A stretch of DNA of 64,000 bases from contig NZ_AP018795.1 in NCBI RefSeq assembly GCF_003966655.1, positions 1,330,001 to 1,394,000 of the forward strand, written 5' to 3'. Under the pieces are notes generated by a model. It was not told the origin of the DNA. It saw only the letters and a program-made list of their open reading frames with translations, and did not search any database. This DNA comes from Acidithiobacillus ferridurans (GTDB taxonomy: Bacteria; Pseudomonadota; Gammaproteobacteria; Acidithiobacillales; Acidithiobacillaceae). How positions within the stretch are numbered: the first letter of the stretch is position 1; every line of letters starts with the position of its first letter. Below, one piece after another: positions 62,244 through 64,000 of the stretch. The position numbers and the translations under genes were made by a program.

Positions 62244-64000
62244 TCAACCTAACGGAAAATCAATAACGATGCGCGCACCGCCCCGCAAACCCTGATTATC
62301 GGCAATAATCTGCCCGCCGTGCTCCTCAACGATACGCCGGACGATAGCGAGACCCAGCCCCGAACCCTTCACCTTGCTGGTAACATAGGGCTCGAAAACC
62401 CGCGCCAGCAACTCGGCCGGGAAGCCTAGTCCGTCATCTGACACACTCAACTCTAGCATCTTTGTGGGGCTGGCGTCCGACAAGCGGGTGCGAATCAGGA
62501 TATGCTTACCATCAGAAGATTCTACGCCACCCTGTAAGGCGTCAAGGGCATTGCGCAGAAGATTATTGAGGATTTGACGCAGGCGATGCACATCGGCCCG
62601 CAGGGGGGGTAGGCCCGCACCCAGCTCCGCCCGAATCTCCACCCCGCTCTCTTGCCCACGATACAGGTCGAGCACGTCCAGAATCAGCATGTTGAGATCG
62701 AGCGGGCGCAACTCCAGTTGCGGCTGCCGGGCATACTCCGAGAAGGCATCCACCATCACCTTGAGGGCATCCACCTGGTGGATGATGGTGCGGGTGGCAC
62801 GATCCATGGTCTCCCCCTCATCGCCAAGGCGTTCCAGATATTTGCGCCGCAGCCGCTCGGCGGAGAGCTGAATGGGGGTGAGCGGGTTCTTGATCTCGTG
62901 GGCCAGACGCCGCGCCACTTCACTCCAGGCGGCGCTGCGCTGGGCGGCGACCAGCGTACTGATGTCGTCAAAAACCAGGACGAAACCCCGACTACCAGCG
63001 TCATCCGCAAAATGCGCGCCATGCACGATAATGGTCTGTGGCCCGTCGGAGCGCTCAATCTGCAACTCTTTCTGCATCCCGTTACGGGGGTGTTCCACCC
63101 AATCCGCCACCAGCTTCCATAGGGGCTCCAGCGCGGTACCGTCATGCAAGTCATCCAGAGCACTGCCTCTGAACAGATCCGCCTGAAGGATATGGGTCGC
63201 CGCCGCGTTGACTTCGGCCAAATGATTTTCGCCGTCAAAGGTCAGGATGCCGCTGGAAATCTGTCCGAGCACGGTCTCCAGATACAACCGCCGCTGCTCC
63301 GCCTGCTCCTGCGCCGCCGCCGCCTGCTGCTTGGCCCGCGCCAGTTGTCGGGTCATATTGTTGAACGAATGTATCAGGACACCCAGCTCGTCGTGACTTG
63401 CCACGGTCTGCAAGGGAATAAACTCGCCACGTGCCACCGCCTGGGTTCCCGCCGCCAGGCGCGCAATGGGCGCGGTCAGTCGTCGCGCCAGCAGCAGACC
63501 CATCCACACCGCCGACAGCACAGCCAGCAGCAAGGCCACCGCCAGGCTGAGCTGGAAGGCCGTTTTCATCGGTTCGCGCATCAGCATCAACTGGTGATAC
63601 CGGGTATACGCCACCTGCACCGCCTCTGCGGCCCGGGTCAGTTGCTCGGGGATGGGTTGTTCCACATAAAGCATGCGGTTGCTTTCCCCCAGGTGTGGGC
63701 TCAGCACCGGGATCAGCACCTTTACCAGCAGGCCGCCCTTGGGTTCCGGCTCGATGGTGGCGGTCGGATGGCCCTCTTCCATGGCGAGAATTTCCCGGCG
63801 TGGCAAGCGTGGGGCCAGATTGAGGTTATCACTGCTGGTGGCGATGATCCGGTTGTCGCTGGAGAAGAGGGTTACGCTGCTGAGGCGATACTGATCGCGC
63901 AGGGCGATCACGGTGATTACGGCGCTGCTGTCCGACTCCCCCACCAGCGCCTGGGCAATGCTTTCCGCCGCCAGCAACGTGGAATTGCGGTAGCGATCAA
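62244..64000 (-). CDS. ntrY: NtrY-like sensor histidine kinase (5' end outside window)
   Basis: The minus-strand frame is open to the window edge (DRYRNSTLLAAES...), so the N-terminus is missing. Visible are a sensor part, one membrane helix (FQLSLAVALLLAVLSAVWMGLLLA), HAMP, a PAS-like segment (ILTFDGENHLAEVNAAA), phospho-acceptor His in ARRLAHEIKNPLTPIQLSAERL, and ATPase boxes NLLRNALDAL, DDGLGFP, GSGLGLAIVRRI. Pairs with ntrX. Confidence 0.88.
   Translation of the reverse strand, partial: DRYRNSTLLAAESIAQALVGESDSSAVITVIALRDQYRLSSVTLFSSDNRIIATSSDNLNLAPRLPRREILAMEEGHPTATIEPEPKGGLLVKVLIPVLSPHLGESNRMLYVEQPIPEQLTRAAEAVQVAYTRYHQLMLMREPMKTAFQLSLAVALLLAVLSAVWMGLLLARRLTAPIARLAAGTQAVARGEFIPLQTVASHDELGVLIHSFNNMTRQLARAKQQAAAAQEQAEQRRLYLETVLGQISSGILTFDGENHLAEVNAAATHILQADLFRGSALDDLHDGTALEPLWKLVADWVEHPRNGMQKELQIERSDGPQTIIVHGAHFADDAGSRGFVLVFDDISTLVAAQRSAAWSEVARRLAHEIKNPLTPIQLSAERLRRKYLERLGDEGETMDRATRTIIHQVDALKVMVDAFSEYARQPQLELRPLDLNMLILDVLDLYRGQESGVEIRAELGAGLPPLRADVHRLRQILNNLLRNALDALQGGVESSDGKHILIRTRLSDASPTKMLELSVSDDGLGFPAELLARVFEPYVTSKVKGSGLGLAIVRRIVEEHGGQIIADNQGLRGGARIVIDFPLG

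Noticed and set aside
1-64000. CRISPR arrays, rRNA and tRNA genes
   Set aside because: No regularly spaced repeats, and no tRNA cloverleaf or rRNA sequence was recognised by eye; a tRNAscan or Rfam search would settle the small-RNA question.

Overview
The window looks like chromosome of an acidophilic iron- and sulfur-oxidising Acidithiobacillus, most likely A. ferrooxidans or a close relative. The basis is a complete rus operon (cyc2-cyc1-acoP-coxBACD-rus), a petI-type bc1 operon, tetrathionate hydrolase with its catalytic Asp325, and the RegB/RegA redox pair. The species call rests on recognising these proteins, not on a database search.

Layout. Positions 1-3465 hold an outer-membrane efflux lipoprotein (5' end missing), its HlyD/EmrA-type adaptor and a LysR regulator. 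Positions 3563-8998 are housekeeping: ettA, then rpmH-rnpA-yidD-yidC-mnmE. On the minus strand, 15370-9047 reads as a sulfur-oxidation unit: sensor kinase, NtrC-type regulator, a promoter region with two sigma54-like -24/-12 elements, tetH and a porin. An IS21 remnant separates this from the petI operon (15894-20140: cycA1, sdrA, petA1B1C1), which ends at a terminator and is followed by the cytochrome c maturation genes resB-resC.

From 23.9 to 29.3 kb lie a DsrE-like protein, a PsiE-like membrane protein, a dsrE2-tusA-SQR-like-DUF1641 cluster, a small lipoprotein and a DUF2818 protein. Positions 29573-37900 form a sulfate assimilation operon (cysJIHDN) with siroheme genes (cobA and a frameshifted cbiX) and an OsmC-like gene. 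A ClC channel, tatA and several unrecognised secreted or membrane proteins follow. The stretch 41.5-44.3 kb is gene-poor and carries a TraD-like gene and an IS110-type remnant. RegB/RegA are at 44.6-46.4 kb, next to a 2OG-Fe(II) oxygenase.

The minus strand from 59156 down to 47933 carries the downhill iron-oxidation chain and its support genes: Cyc2 (outer membrane), rusticyanin and Cyc1 (periplasm), aa3 oxidase with AcoP, haem A synthesis (ctaA, ctaB), an MFS transporter and an Rrf2 regulator. The petI bc1 complex is the uphill branch towards NAD(P)H. The window closes with a monohaem cytochrome c and an ntrX-ntrY pair, with ntrY running off the end.

No rRNA, tRNA or CRISPR array was recognised. 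Notable points are the sigma54-type control region of tetH, a 46-residue membrane protein inside the rus operon, a CuA-site substitution in CoxB, a recent 180-bp duplication in the DUF1641 gene, and the single-base frameshift in cbiX.
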